From JAVVEG01 sp041751425 (GTDB lineage Bacteria; Pseudomonadota; Gammaproteobacteria; Pseudomonadales; Pseudohongiellaceae), in NCBI GenBank assembly GCA_041751425.1, contig JBGSXL010000030.1, forward strand, positions 11,790 to 75,789: a stretch of 64,000 nucleotides of DNA. Direction: 5' to 3'. The notes under the pieces are model-generated. The model saw nothing but the letters and a program-made list of their open reading frames with translations. It was not told the origin of the DNA and made no database searches. Made by a program: the position numbers and the translations under genes. Shown piece after piece: positions 34,846 to 43,159 of the stretch (positions are counted from its first letter, which is position 1; each line of letters begins with the position of its first letter).

Positions 34846-35973
34846 ATGAAGATTGGTACCCCCAAAGAAATAAAAGCGCACGAATATCGTGTTGGATTGA
34901 CAGTTAGTGCAGTCACAGAGTTAGTCAAATATGGTCACCAGGTATACGTAGAAACCGGCGCTGGCGCTGGTGTCAGTATGACCGACGAGGATTATCTTAA
35001 CGCTGGTGCGCAAATAGTAGCTGACGCGCAGGCGCTGTTCGCATCTGTTGAGATGGTAGTCAAAGTGAAGGAACCGCAACCTCAGGAGTGCGCAATGCTG
35101 CGCGCGAGTCAAACCTTGTTTACTTATCTGCACCTGGCAGCAGATGAGAAACTGACGCGTAGCCTGATGAGCAGTCAGGCTACGTGTGTCGCTTATGAAA
35201 CAATTACAGACAACGCAGGCCGTCTGCCACTGTTAACCCCTATGTCACAGATTGCCGGCCGCTTGTCTATTCAGGCAGGTGCTGCCCATCTGGAGAAAAT
35301 CAGGGGCGGTCGCGGTGTACTGTTGGGTGGTGCAACAGGGGTGCCACCAGCGCGAGTGGTGGTAATTGGTGGTGGAGTGGTGGGCAATAACGCCTGTCAG
35401 GTCGCATTGGGCATGGGTGCAGATGTGATTGTGCTCGACAAGTCGTTGCTCAAATTGGAAGAATTAAGTCAACAATTTGGTAGTCAATTGCAAACCTCAT
35501 ACGCTTCCACGGCGAATATCGAACGATTTGTCATGGAAGCCGATTTGGTGATAGGCGCCGTACTTGTACCGGGACGCAGTGCAGACAAGCTCATTCCCAG
35601 CAGTCTGGTCAAAAAAATGAAACCTGGCTCCGTTATTGTGGACGTCGCGATTGACCAAGGCGGCAGTTGCGAAAACTCTCGCCCAACCACGCATTCCGAA
35701 CCAACCTTTGTCGTGGATGGTGTAATTCATTATTGCGTCGCCAATATGCCGGGAGCAGTGCCTACAACTGCATCGGAAGCATTGGGTAATGTCACGTTAC
35801 CTTTTGTGCTGGAAATGGCGGACAAGGGTGTTCACAAGGCGCTACTGGAGAATGCCAACCTGCGCAATGGTTTGAATGTGTTTGCTGGCAAGCTCACATG
35901 TCTGCCAGTTGCACAGGGTTTTAATATGGGTTTTGAAAGTGCTGAAACCCTACTGGCACAAGCCACGAAGTAA
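34846..35973 (+). CDS. ald: Alanine dehydrogenase
   Basis: 375-residue NAD-dependent enzyme interconverting alanine with pyruvate and ammonium. It begins MKIGTPKEIKAHEYRVGLT, typical for the family, with catalytic Lys75 (VKVKEP) and His96 (YLHLAAD); the Rossmann motif is VVIGGGVVGNNA near residue 170, and SGxLVPG-type loop AVLVPGRSADKL is near 240. An open frame extends upstream to 34633, but the family start and its context favour 34846. Its stop overlaps the PepSY gene start (TAATG). Confidence 0.95.
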   Translation: MKIGTPKEIKAHEYRVGLTVSAVTELVKYGHQVYVETGAGAGVSMTDEDYLNAGAQIVADAQALFASVEMVVKVKEPQPQECAMLRASQTLFTYLHLAADEKLTRSLMSSQATCVAYETITDNAGRLPLLTPMSQIAGRLSIQAGAAHLEKIRGGRGVLLGGATGVPPARVVVIGGGVVGNNACQVALGMGADVIVLDKSLLKLEELSQQFGSQLQTSYASTANIERFVMEADLVIGAVLVPGRSADKLIPSSLVKKMKPGSVIVDVAIDQGGSCENSRPTTHSEPTFVVDGVIHYCVANMPGAVPTTASEALGNVTLPFVLEMADKGVHKALLENANLRNGLNVFAGKLTCLPVAQGFNMGFESAETLLAQATK

Positions 35974-36587
35974 TGAAGACTCGCAAATTGCACAGACTGT
36001 TGGGGCTGACACTCTTGGCTCCTTTGATAGTTTGGGCTATCACAGGCATGGTTTTTCTGGTGCAACCAGGCTACGGTTCTGCCTATGCTGTTTTAGAGCC
36101 TCGCACTTACCCTTTGGTAGAGCCATTGGTTTTGCCTGCGAGTAACGATTGGCTGGAATATCGCGTATTGAGAACCATACTGGGTGAGCATCTGCTGGTC
36201 AAAACTGACGCTGCCTGGCTACACCTTGATAAACAGACATTGGAAGCAGCACCACTGCCAGTCGAGGAAAAGCAGACAGAGTTATTAAGTGATGCAATTA
36301 CCGTAAATCCTGAACGTTACGGAGAGGTAAGCCGCTATGAAAATGGTGCGTTTCACACATCAACAGGAGTAGAAATATCCCTGAATTGGAATACGTTGTC
36401 CTTCAGACAATATGGCGAGGATACGTACTGGATCGATCGCCTGTATCGATTGCATTATCTTCAGTGGACGGGCATTCGGTGGCTGGACAGAGTTCTGGGA
36501 ATTAGCGGTTTATTGCTCTTGATCTTTTCCAGCGTAACTGGAATACAGATGGTCATGCAAACTAAGCCTGACCAGCAGAGGTCATGA
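35973..36587 (+). CDS. PepSY-domain membrane protein
   Basis: 204-residue protein with a membrane segment near each end (about 9-30 and 172-192) and a periplasmic part between. The first helix, RKLHRLLGLTLLAPLIVWAITG, is typical of PepSY-associated membrane proteins (shown shortened: RKLHRLLG...WAITG), as is the last, RWLDRVLGISGLLLL. Such proteins are often linked to iron or reductase systems; the link here is only by overlap with ald. Its last 26 bp overlap the convergent marC gene. Confidence 0.75.
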   Translation: MKTRKLHRLLGLTLLAPLIVWAITGMVFLVQPGYGSAYAVLEPRTYPLVEPLVLPASNDWLEYRVLRTILGEHLLVKTDAAWLHLDKQTLEAAPLPVEEKQTELLSDAITVNPERYGEVSRYENGAFHTSTGVEISLNWNTLSFRQYGEDTYWIDRLYRLHYLQWTGIRWLDRVLGISGLLLLIFSSVTGIQMVMQTKPDQQRS

Positions 36588-37164
36588 ACCGTTCAAAACC
36601 ATTCAATAACATCTGCACGGAAATAGACACCAGTATCATCCCCATCAGACGTTCTATTGCCTTCAGTCCTCGATGCCCGAGTATCCGGTAGAAGAAAGGA
36701 GAGGCCAGCAGGATAGCGGCTGATACCGCCCAGGCTCCAACTAATGCGAGCAACCAGTACACAGTGTTGTCTGGGCCGGTTTCGGCTAACAGCACCAAGG
36801 TTGCAAGCACAGAGGGTCCCGCTATCAAAGGAATGGCAAGTGGCACCACTAACGGTTCTTCATCCCCTTCTTCGTTACCCATGACACCGCCACGGGATGG
36901 AAAAATCATGCGGATAGCGATGATCATCAAAACCAGACCGCCGGCAATTGCCACAGCCTCCTGAGATAATGCCAATACTCCCAGAATTGACGGCCCAACA
37001 AACAGGAACAGCATCATCACTGCCAGTGCTATCAGAAGTTCACGAACCAGGATGCGATTGCGGCGTTCCGGCGCCACTTTTTGCAATACGGAAAGGAAGA
37101 TCGGAATATTGCCCAGTGGATCCATGATTAAGAACAGGGTCACCGCAACAGCGAAGGTTTCCAT
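36562..37164 (-). CDS. MarC-family integral membrane protein
   Basis: 200-residue protein with six hydrophobic segments and the family's opening FLIMDPLGNIPIFL near residue 10; a paired LAIPLIAGPSVLATLV segment follows near 115. The family's function is unknown, despite its name from the mar locus. The start at 37164 is chosen because residues upstream are hydrophilic and unlike the family. It begins 4 bp after the pilU stop, so it is translated from pilU mRNA, and its end overlaps the PepSY gene on the opposite strand. Confidence 0.85.
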   Translation of the reverse strand: METFAVAVTLFLIMDPLGNIPIFLSVLQKVAPERRNRILVRELLIALAVMMLFLFVGPSILGVLALSQEAVAIAGGLVLMIIAIRMIFPSRGGVMGNEEGDEEPLVVPLAIPLIAGPSVLATLVLLAETGPDNTVYWLLALVGAWAVSAAILLASPFFYRILGHRGLKAIERLMGMILVSISVQMLLNGFERFMTSAGQA

Positions 37165-37168
37165 GGTT

Positions 37169-38311
37169 TCAGTGGCCTCTGCCGTCGTCTTCTTTTGGTG
37201 CCAGCGACAAGCCTGATTCATCATCTTCTTCGTCAGCTTCAGCCGGATTCTTGCCTTCGGACAGCTGGACTTTCAAGCGCAGGTTATTCTTGGAGTCTGC
37301 ATTCTTGAGTGCTTCTTCCAGCGTAATCTTGCCGGTCTTGTAAAGATCGAATAAAGCAGAGTCGAAAGTCTTCATGCCCTGATTTTCTGACTTCTCCATC
37401 ACTTCCTTGATCTCGTCCACTTTACCTTGCTTGATCAGATCGCAGACGCGTGGTGTACCCAGCAGTACCTCAATGGCAGCCGCACGTTTGCCGTCCACGG
37501 TAGGAATTAGACGTTGTGATACGAAGCCTTGCAGGTTCAAAGACATATCCATGAAGAGCTGCTTGTGCCGTTCCTCCGGGAAAAAGTTGATGATTCTGTC
37601 CAGCGCCTGGTTGGCGTTATTGGCATGCAGTGTTGACAGGCAGAGGTGTCCGGTTTCAGCAAAAGCAAGAGCGTGTTCCATGGTTTCCTGGCTGCGGATC
37701 TCACCGATGAGAATGACATCTGGCGCCTGACGCAAAGTATTTTTCAACGCTTCCTCATAGCTCATTGTATCCACGCCAACTTCGCGCTGATTGACAATGG
37801 ACTTCTTGTGCTGGTGTACAAACTCCACAGGATCTTCGATGGTAATGATGTGGCCATCACTGTTCATATTGCGATGGTCAATAAGAGCGGCGAGTGAAGT
37901 TGATTTACCTGACCCTGTGCCACCAACGAAAAGCACCAGACCGCGCTTTTGCATGATCAGGGTTTTCAGAATCTGCGGCAGCCCTAACGAATCTGCGCTG
38001 GGTATTTCAGTTTTGATATTACGGGCAACCAGCGCCAGCTGGCCACGCTGCTTAAAAATGTTGACACGGAAGCGGCCAATGTCGGGATCAGAGATAGCCA
38101 GATTCATTTCCGGATTTTTTTCGAAATCTTTGATCTGTTCTGGTGACATGATCTGATAAGCAATTTTCTTGACGGCATCATCAGGGAGCACCTGTGAACC
38201 AAGCGGCGTCAATTTGCCAAAAGCTTTCATACTGGGTGGTGCGCCAGTGGTGAGAAACAGGTCGGAACCTTCCCGTTGAATCATGATGCGTAACAGATCT
38301 TTGAAGCCCAT
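37169..38311 (-). CDS. pilU: Type IV pilus retraction ATPase, PilU
   Basis: 380-residue hexameric ATPase of the PilT/PilU family. Walker A is GGTGSGKST at 130-138, the His box STLHANNANQALDR is near 225, and the arginine-finger region QREG and the Asp box are present. The C-terminal extension of about 35 residues (ending in SGLSLAPKED) is longer than in PilT and matches PilU. PilT normally precedes it, but no pilT is here; the gene upstream is pyrB. Confidence 0.9.
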   Translation of the reverse strand: MGFKDLLRIMIQREGSDLFLTTGAPPSMKAFGKLTPLGSQVLPDDAVKKIAYQIMSPEQIKDFEKNPEMNLAISDPDIGRFRVNIFKQRGQLALVARNIKTEIPSADSLGLPQILKTLIMQKRGLVLFVGGTGSGKSTSLAALIDHRNMNSDGHIITIEDPVEFVHQHKKSIVNQREVGVDTMSYEEALKNTLRQAPDVILIGEIRSQETMEHALAFAETGHLCLSTLHANNANQALDRIINFFPEERHKQLFMDMSLNLQGFVSQRLIPTVDGKRAAAIEVLLGTPRVCDLIKQGKVDEIKEVMEKSENQGMKTFDSALFDLYKTGKITLEEALKNADSKNNLRLKVQLSEGKNPAEADEEDDESGLSLAPKEDDGRGH

Positions 38312-38352
38312 TGTCTTGTCCTGTATTTCCTTGCTGTTATTTTGTCATTATT

Positions 38353-39366
38353 TTAGAAACGGCGTTCCGTATACCAGTTTACTTCACGTGCAGTTTTTTC
38401 AATCTGGTTGGTGACATCCAGAGTTAGTGCAAACAACGCCATTCTCACCAGTACACCGTTATCGGTTTGCCGGAAAATGGCCAGGCTGGGATGCAGGTTC
38501 AGATCGCTGTCCAACTCATTGGCTTCCGCGCGCGAATCCCGGGGTAGTGGGTGCATGATGACCGTATTGGGTTGGCAATAGCGTGTATAGATTTCCTGAT
38601 TGAGTCGAAAGCGCCCGCGATAGATATCCGCTTCCATCTTGGTTGTGAAACGTTCTTCCTGAATACGGGTCAGGTAGACAGTGTCATTACCAACCAGGCC
38701 TTTTTCCATATCATCTGTTTCAGTAACTTTGTGACCAAGTTTGCGCAGTTGTTCAACAATTTCTTCCGGCATGCGCAATTCGGTAGGCGAGATCAGGGTG
38801 ACTGTCACATTTTTGTAAAGACTGATCAGCTGCGACAGCGAGTGTACCGTTCGCCCATGCTTCAAATCACCAATCATGGCAATATGCATACCATCGATCT
38901 GCTGTTTGCGAGTGCTGAGTTCCTTGCGAATTGTGTATAGGTCCAACAAAGCCTGACTAGGGTGCTCGTTTGTGCCATCACCGGCGTTCAGTACCGGGAC
39001 GCGACTCGCTCTGGAGAATTCCGCCACCGAACCTGGTTGCGGATGCCGCATGACGATAATGTCGCTGTAGCCGCTCAATACTCGTGCAGTGTCGTACAAG
39101 GATTCACCCTTGGTGATTGAAGAGGCACTTATATCTGCCGTTTCTCGCACCTCACCGCCCAGCAAATTGAAGGCACAGCCAAAGCTGACCCGGGTCCGTG
39201 TGCTGGGTTCGAAAAACATATTGCCAAGGATGGCGCCATCCAGCACCTTGGTCATGCGCGCGCGATGCGCGAAGGGCACCATGCTGTCGGCAACTTTGAA
39301 GATGGTTTCAACATCTTCACGTTCAAACTGGGTAACACTGAGGATATGGGTACCGGGGAAATGCAT
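38353..39366 (-). CDS. pyrB: Aspartate carbamoyltransferase catalytic chain
   Basis: 337 residues. It joins carbamoyl phosphate and aspartate, the first committed step of pyrimidine synthesis. The carbamoyl-phosphate loop is S55-T-R-T (FFEPSTRTRVSF); HPQPGS, GDGTNEHPSQALLD and MHPLPRD(S)R follow. It is longer than E. coli PyrB (about 311). No pyrI regulatory chain is adjacent, so allosteric control by CTP is doubtful. AAGGA precedes the ATG. pyrC is at 59944. Confidence 0.95.
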   Translation of the reverse strand: MHFPGTHILSVTQFEREDVETIFKVADSMVPFAHRARMTKVLDGAILGNMFFEPSTRTRVSFGCAFNLLGGEVRETADISASSITKGESLYDTARVLSGYSDIIVMRHPQPGSVAEFSRASRVPVLNAGDGTNEHPSQALLDLYTIRKELSTRKQQIDGMHIAMIGDLKHGRTVHSLSQLISLYKNVTVTLISPTELRMPEEIVEQLRKLGHKVTETDDMEKGLVGNDTVYLTRIQEERFTTKMEADIYRGRFRLNQEIYTRYCQPNTVIMHPLPRDSRAEANELDSDLNLHPSLAIFRQTDNGVLVRMALFALTLDVTNQIEKTAREVNWYTERRF

Positions 39367-39540
39367 GAGAGTCCTTGGTCTGATCGTTATTTGAGGGAAT
39401 ACTACTACTAAGCGGGAGTTGAAGGAATCCGGGGGCCGAATTTTCTATGTCTGCAGCCATGCAGTCGTTGTAAGATGGCATCGACAATAGTTAGAAAGGC
39501 GACCACCGGTTTGTGAAGCCTGAGTGAGGGAAACACCGTT

Positions 39541-41025
39541 TTGAGCAAGACTATCTACTGGCACGACTACGAAACCTTTGGCGGCGATCCCCGCCGTGAT
39601 CGCGCCGCCCAGTTTGCTGGCATCCGGACCGATGAGGCGCTGAACGTAATTGGTGAACCTCTGGTGATCTACTGCAAGCCAGCTCCTGACATGCTGCCCC
39701 ACCCGCAGGCCACACTGATCACAGGGATAACGCCACAGAAAGCCCTCAACGAAGGTCTTTGTGAGGCTGAGTTCATCACGCGCATAGCCAGCGAATTCTC
39801 ACAACCGGGAACGTGTGTAGCCGGTTATAACAGTATCCGTTTTGACGATGAGATGACGCGGCAACTGCTGTATCGTAATTTCCATGACCCTTATGAGCGG
39901 GAGTGGAAAAACGGTAATTCGCGCTGGGACATTATCGATATGGTGCGTCTGTGTGCGGCAACGCGCCCGCAAGGTATCAACTGGCCTTTACGGGAAGACG
40001 GTTCACCGAGTTTCAGGCTGGAGATGTTGACGGCCGCCAATGGTATTGCACACGCTGACGCCCACGATGCGCTGTCAGATGTTCTGGCAACCATTGAACT
40101 GGCGCGTCTGATCAAAAGCAAACAACCGCGTCTGTACGAACACATCTGGCAATTGCGCAGTAAACAGGCGGCACAGGCGCAGCTGGATATACGAACCCAC
40201 AAACCGGTGCTGCATGTGTCCATGATGTATCCTGCCAGTCAGGGATGTCTGGCACTGGTCGCCCCGTTGTGCAAACACCCGGTCGATAACAACGGCATCA
40301 TTGTTTGCGATCTGCGCGGCGATCCAGCCAAGTGGATGGATCTGACTGCTGCCGAGATCAAGCATCGCTTGTTCACACCGCAGGAGGAGCTGGCAGAAGG
40401 TGAGGAGCGCGTACCGTTGAAGGTGGTGCACCTGAATCGTTGTCCGGTGGTGGTGCCACAAACGGTGTTGGAACCTGAGTTGGCGAAAAAATATGCGATG
40501 GATTTGCGGCTCCACCAGCAACACTGGCAACACCTGGTGGAGCACCCGACTTTGCATACGGAAGTGGTGCAGAAGATTGCGCAGGCCTTTGATCGTCGCT
40601 TTGTTGAAGCTGATGGTGACGAAGAAGTGCAATTGGAAGACGACCCGGATTATATGATTTACAGCGGTGGATTTTTCACCGAGACCGATAAGCGCCACAT
40701 GTTAGCTATTCGCAACAGCGCACCGCAGAATCTGGTGGATAAAAAATTCGCGTTTCTGGACGGTCGCTTGCACGACATGCTGTTTCGCTATCGAGCCAGA
40801 AACTGGCCGGAAAGCCTCAACGAACTGGAAATTTTGCAATGGGCTGATTTCTGTCGTCAACGCCTGGGGCGCACAGAAGAGGGCAGGCATTCCGGGTTGG
40901 GGGTGGCTGGATTACGTGCTGCTGTTGCGCAGTTGCGTCAAGATGGTGTGGACCAAACCGCTCTGGGTCTGCTTGATGAATTGGAATCCTATGCTGATGC
41001 GCTGGCTCAGCATCTAGGCCTTTAA
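39541..41025 (+). CDS. sbcB: Exonuclease I
   Basis: 494-residue 3'-5' single-strand DNA exonuclease used in recombination and mismatch repair. The DEDD residues begin with Asp9 and Glu11 (WHDYETFGGDP); NSIRFDDE carries the next Asp and the final Asp lies in AHADAHDALSDV. The later SH3-like and helical domains (residues about 200-494) are full length. The initiator is TTG, preceded by GAGGG; no in-frame ATG exists before the catalytic residues. It diverges from pyrB across 174 bp. Confidence 0.95.
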   Translation: MSKTIYWHDYETFGGDPRRDRAAQFAGIRTDEALNVIGEPLVIYCKPAPDMLPHPQATLITGITPQKALNEGLCEAEFITRIASEFSQPGTCVAGYNSIRFDDEMTRQLLYRNFHDPYEREWKNGNSRWDIIDMVRLCAATRPQGINWPLREDGSPSFRLEMLTAANGIAHADAHDALSDVLATIELARLIKSKQPRLYEHIWQLRSKQAAQAQLDIRTHKPVLHVSMMYPASQGCLALVAPLCKHPVDNNGIIVCDLRGDPAKWMDLTAAEIKHRLFTPQEELAEGEERVPLKVVHLNRCPVVVPQTVLEPELAKKYAMDLRLHQQHWQHLVEHPTLHTEVVQKIAQAFDRRFVEADGDEEVQLEDDPDYMIYSGGFFTETDKRHMLAIRNSAPQNLVDKKFAFLDGRLHDMLFRYRARNWPESLNELEILQWADFCRQRLGRTEEGRHSGLGVAGLRAAVAQLRQDGVDQTALGLLDELESYADALAQHLGL

Positions 41026-41032
41026 CGTTTAG

Positions 41033-41074
41033 AACCCTTATCATTAAACCCTTATCATTTAAACCTTATAGCCC
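41033..41074 (+). repeat. Three tandem 14-bp repeats downstream of sbcB
   Basis: AACCCTTATCATTA, AACCCTTATCATTT and AAACCTTATAGCCC follow each other exactly 14 bp apart, 8 bp after the sbcB stop and before the sigma-factor gene. Confidence 0.7.
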
Positions 41075-41116
41075 GACATCGCGACTAAACAGTCAAATGA
41101 AAGGAAAAGGTAACCG

Positions 41117-41632
41117 ATGTCAACAGAGCTCGCCCACGCAATCCGTCTGGCTCAGGAAGGCAACCAGCAGGCGTTCTCTCTGATATATCAGGAGTTTATT
41201 GCTCGTGTATATGCGCTATGCCTGCGTTTGCTGGGCGACCGGCAGCGCGCTGAGGATGCGGCGCAGGAGGTCTTCACGAAAATCTGGTTGCAATTACCCG
41301 GTTTTCGCGGAGACAGCACCTTCGCAACCTGGCTGCACAGCATAGCGACACGAACGGCCATAGATATCTGGCGCAAGGACAAGGTCATGCGTCTGGTGGT
41401 TAGTGACGAGATTGTAGAGTCTGTAGCTGCAGCGCAGGTAGCTGAGGCAAGAGACCTCGAACAGGCGATACAGAAGTTACCGGCGCAGGCTAAAGCAGTA
41501 TTTGTTCTGTTTGCCATTGAAGGGTTAGGACATCAGGAAATAGCCGACATGCTCGATATTGCTGAAGGTTCCAGTAAAGCCCAGTATCACAGAGCAAGGC
41601 AGTTGTTACAGGGGTATCTGAATGACTATTGA
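41117..41632 (+). CDS. ECF-type RNA polymerase sigma factor
   Basis: 171-residue sigma-70-like factor with only regions 2 and 4. Region 2 is seen as DRQRAEDAAQEVFTKIW (about 45-60) and GDSTFATWLHSIATR; region 4 as AVFVLFAIEGLGHQEIADM followed by EGSSKAQYHRARQLL. A strong AGGAAAAGG-type site precedes the ATG. The next gene overlaps by 11 bp and probably encodes its membrane anti-sigma, so this factor is likely released by an envelope signal. It may drive its own operon, including the DUF4097 gene. Confidence 0.93.
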   Translation: MSTELAHAIRLAQEGNQQAFSLIYQEFIARVYALCLRLLGDRQRAEDAAQEVFTKIWLQLPGFRGDSTFATWLHSIATRTAIDIWRKDKVMRLVVSDEIVESVAAAQVAEARDLEQAIQKLPAQAKAVFVLFAIEGLGHQEIADMLDIAEGSSKAQYHRARQLLQGYLNDY

Positions 41633-42113
41633 AAGAGATCCGACTGACAGGCTTGATGAAGTCATCAGCAAGTTGCCGAAGGAGATCATGCCGGAGCGCG
41701 ATCTGTGGCCGTCGCTGCAAGAAAAGCTGCCGTCACGCCACAGCCGTGATCAACGGCAAGCTGGTGTGCGCTGGGCAGCAGTGTTTGCGTTGTGCGCAGT
41801 CAGTATTCTTGGCTGGCGCTACACCCTGTTACCTGCAGATGCACCCTCTGAAAGTCTTCCGTCGCAGTTGGACCTGGTTCTGCATTACGAACAACGCAAA
41901 GCGGAGCAGATGGCTGAATTTGGCAGTGTCAGCGCATCATTTGCTGACTGGCAACAACAACTGGGATTCTGGGATCAGGCTGTCGCACAAGTGCAGATGG
42001 CTCTTGATTTCTACCCCGAAGAGCCGACTTTGCTTTATCAACTGGAAACACTTTATGAACAGCAACTGGCCTATCTGCAAGTCGTCAACACGGCGGATCC
42101 TTATTACTACTGA
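41622..42113 (+). CDS. Putative membrane anti-sigma factor
   Basis: 163-residue protein that starts inside the sigma-factor gene (11-bp overlap). The N-terminal 45 residues are charged and cytoplasmic, with RDLWPSLQEKL; one membrane segment follows (AAVFALCAVSILGW, about residues 51-65); the rest is periplasmic and helical, rich in Gln, ending DPYYY. No zinc HxxxCxxC motif is visible, so it is not a ZAS-type anti-sigma. Position and topology make anti-sigma function a fair inference. Confidence 0.6.
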   Translation: MTIERDPTDRLDEVISKLPKEIMPERDLWPSLQEKLPSRHSRDQRQAGVRWAAVFALCAVSILGWRYTLLPADAPSESLPSQLDLVLHYEQRKAEQMAEFGSVSASFADWQQQLGFWDQAVAQVQMALDFYPEEPTLLYQLETLYEQQLAYLQVVNTADPYYY

Positions 42114-42125
42114 CAGGAGATTTTG

Positions 42126-43094
42126 ATGAAACAATTGAGTTTATGGCGTGCAGCCTTCAGGGTGCTTCTTGTTTCTGTGCTAAGCACTACTGCATTCGCG
42201 GCAGAGCGGGAGCCGATAGATGAAACCCGGCAGGTCAGCAGCAACGAGAAGATCACCATCGAAGTGATGCGTGGGCAGGTGCGGGTTCGCGCCAACGACG
42301 CCAATGTCTTCAGTGTCAGTGGTGTGCTGGATGAGCTGGCAGAAGGTTTTGAACTGGAGTCCGATAATGGCTTTACCAGTTTCATTGTAAATATGCCCAG
42401 AAGGACGCGCTTCTCAGGTAACAACGACTCGGAAGGGTCTGATCTTGAAATAGCTGTCCCCACTGGCAGCACGATTGAAGTCAAAACCGTGAATGGGAGT
42501 CTGGATGTATCCGGTGTTCGTGGTGGCAGCGTGCTGAGTTCGGTGAATGGCGAAATAGCAGCCAGAATGCTAGGTGACTTCGCCGAAATTTCCACCGTCA
42601 ATGGAGCCATTGACAGTAGCGACAATAGTGGACGAGTTGAACTGTCTACCATCAATGGCACTATCGATGATCAGGGCTCCAGTGGTCGTGTTTCCTATAG
42701 CGCAATCAACGGTCGCATTAATGCCGACAGCAGCGCGGACGAGGTTGAGCTGAGTATCGTTAACGGACGGGTAAATGCAAATTTACAGGGTAGCCGTGTC
42801 GTAAAGCTTAGCGGTGTTAATGGACCGATTGAAATCGATCTGGAAGATTCGATAAGTCCCCGGATATCAGGCAGCACCGTTAGTGGCAGTATCACTGTGC
42901 ATCTGGATGAGGATATCAACGCCAAGTTCAGTTTGCGCAGTAATGTAGGCGGGGCAATTCGCAATGGAATCACCGACGACGAAGCCACCAGGGCAAGCTA
43001 TGGTCCGGCCCGAAGCCTGGAATTTACGACTGGCTCAGGGGTAGGCAGTGTGGAACTGACATCAGTGAGTGGGCGTTTGGAAGTGGATAACTAA
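42126..43094 (+). CDS. DUF4097-type exported beta-solenoid protein
   Basis: 322-residue secreted protein with a signal peptide ending AFAAE. Most of the chain is a repeated pattern of about 19-24 residues marked by (V/I)NG: TVNGSLDVSG, SVNGEIAARM, TVNGAIDSSD, TINGTIDDQG, AINGRINADS, IVNGRVNANL, GVNGPIEIDL. That is a regular single-strand beta-helix, as expected for DUF4097. The ATG at 42126, just after ACAGGAGA, is preferred to a TTG three bases before. It is the third gene of the ECF sigma operon and the likely effector of its response. Confidence 0.85.
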   Translation: MKQLSLWRAAFRVLLVSVLSTTAFAAEREPIDETRQVSSNEKITIEVMRGQVRVRANDANVFSVSGVLDELAEGFELESDNGFTSFIVNMPRRTRFSGNNDSEGSDLEIAVPTGSTIEVKTVNGSLDVSGVRGGSVLSSVNGEIAARMLGDFAEISTVNGAIDSSDNSGRVELSTINGTIDDQGSSGRVSYSAINGRINADSSADEVELSIVNGRVNANLQGSRVVKLSGVNGPIEIDLEDSISPRISGSTVSGSITVHLDEDINAKFSLRSNVGGAIRNGITDDEATRASYGPARSLEFTTGSGVGSVELTSVSGRLEVDN

Positions 43095-43159
43095 GTTGTT
43101 TTCGCCTTTGCTCTGCTGCCTGTGCAAGAGTATGCTCTGTCGATTTCCGGAGCATTTAG

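Noticed and set aside
40075..40698. 207-codon frame opposite sbcB
   Set aside because: sbcB is complete on the plus strand with its DEDD residues; no support for the reverse.
41629..42126. 165-codon frame overlapping the putative anti-sigma gene in another frame
   Set aside because: Cys/Arg-rich and without a membrane segment; the frame at 41622 has topology, overlap and position typical of the family.
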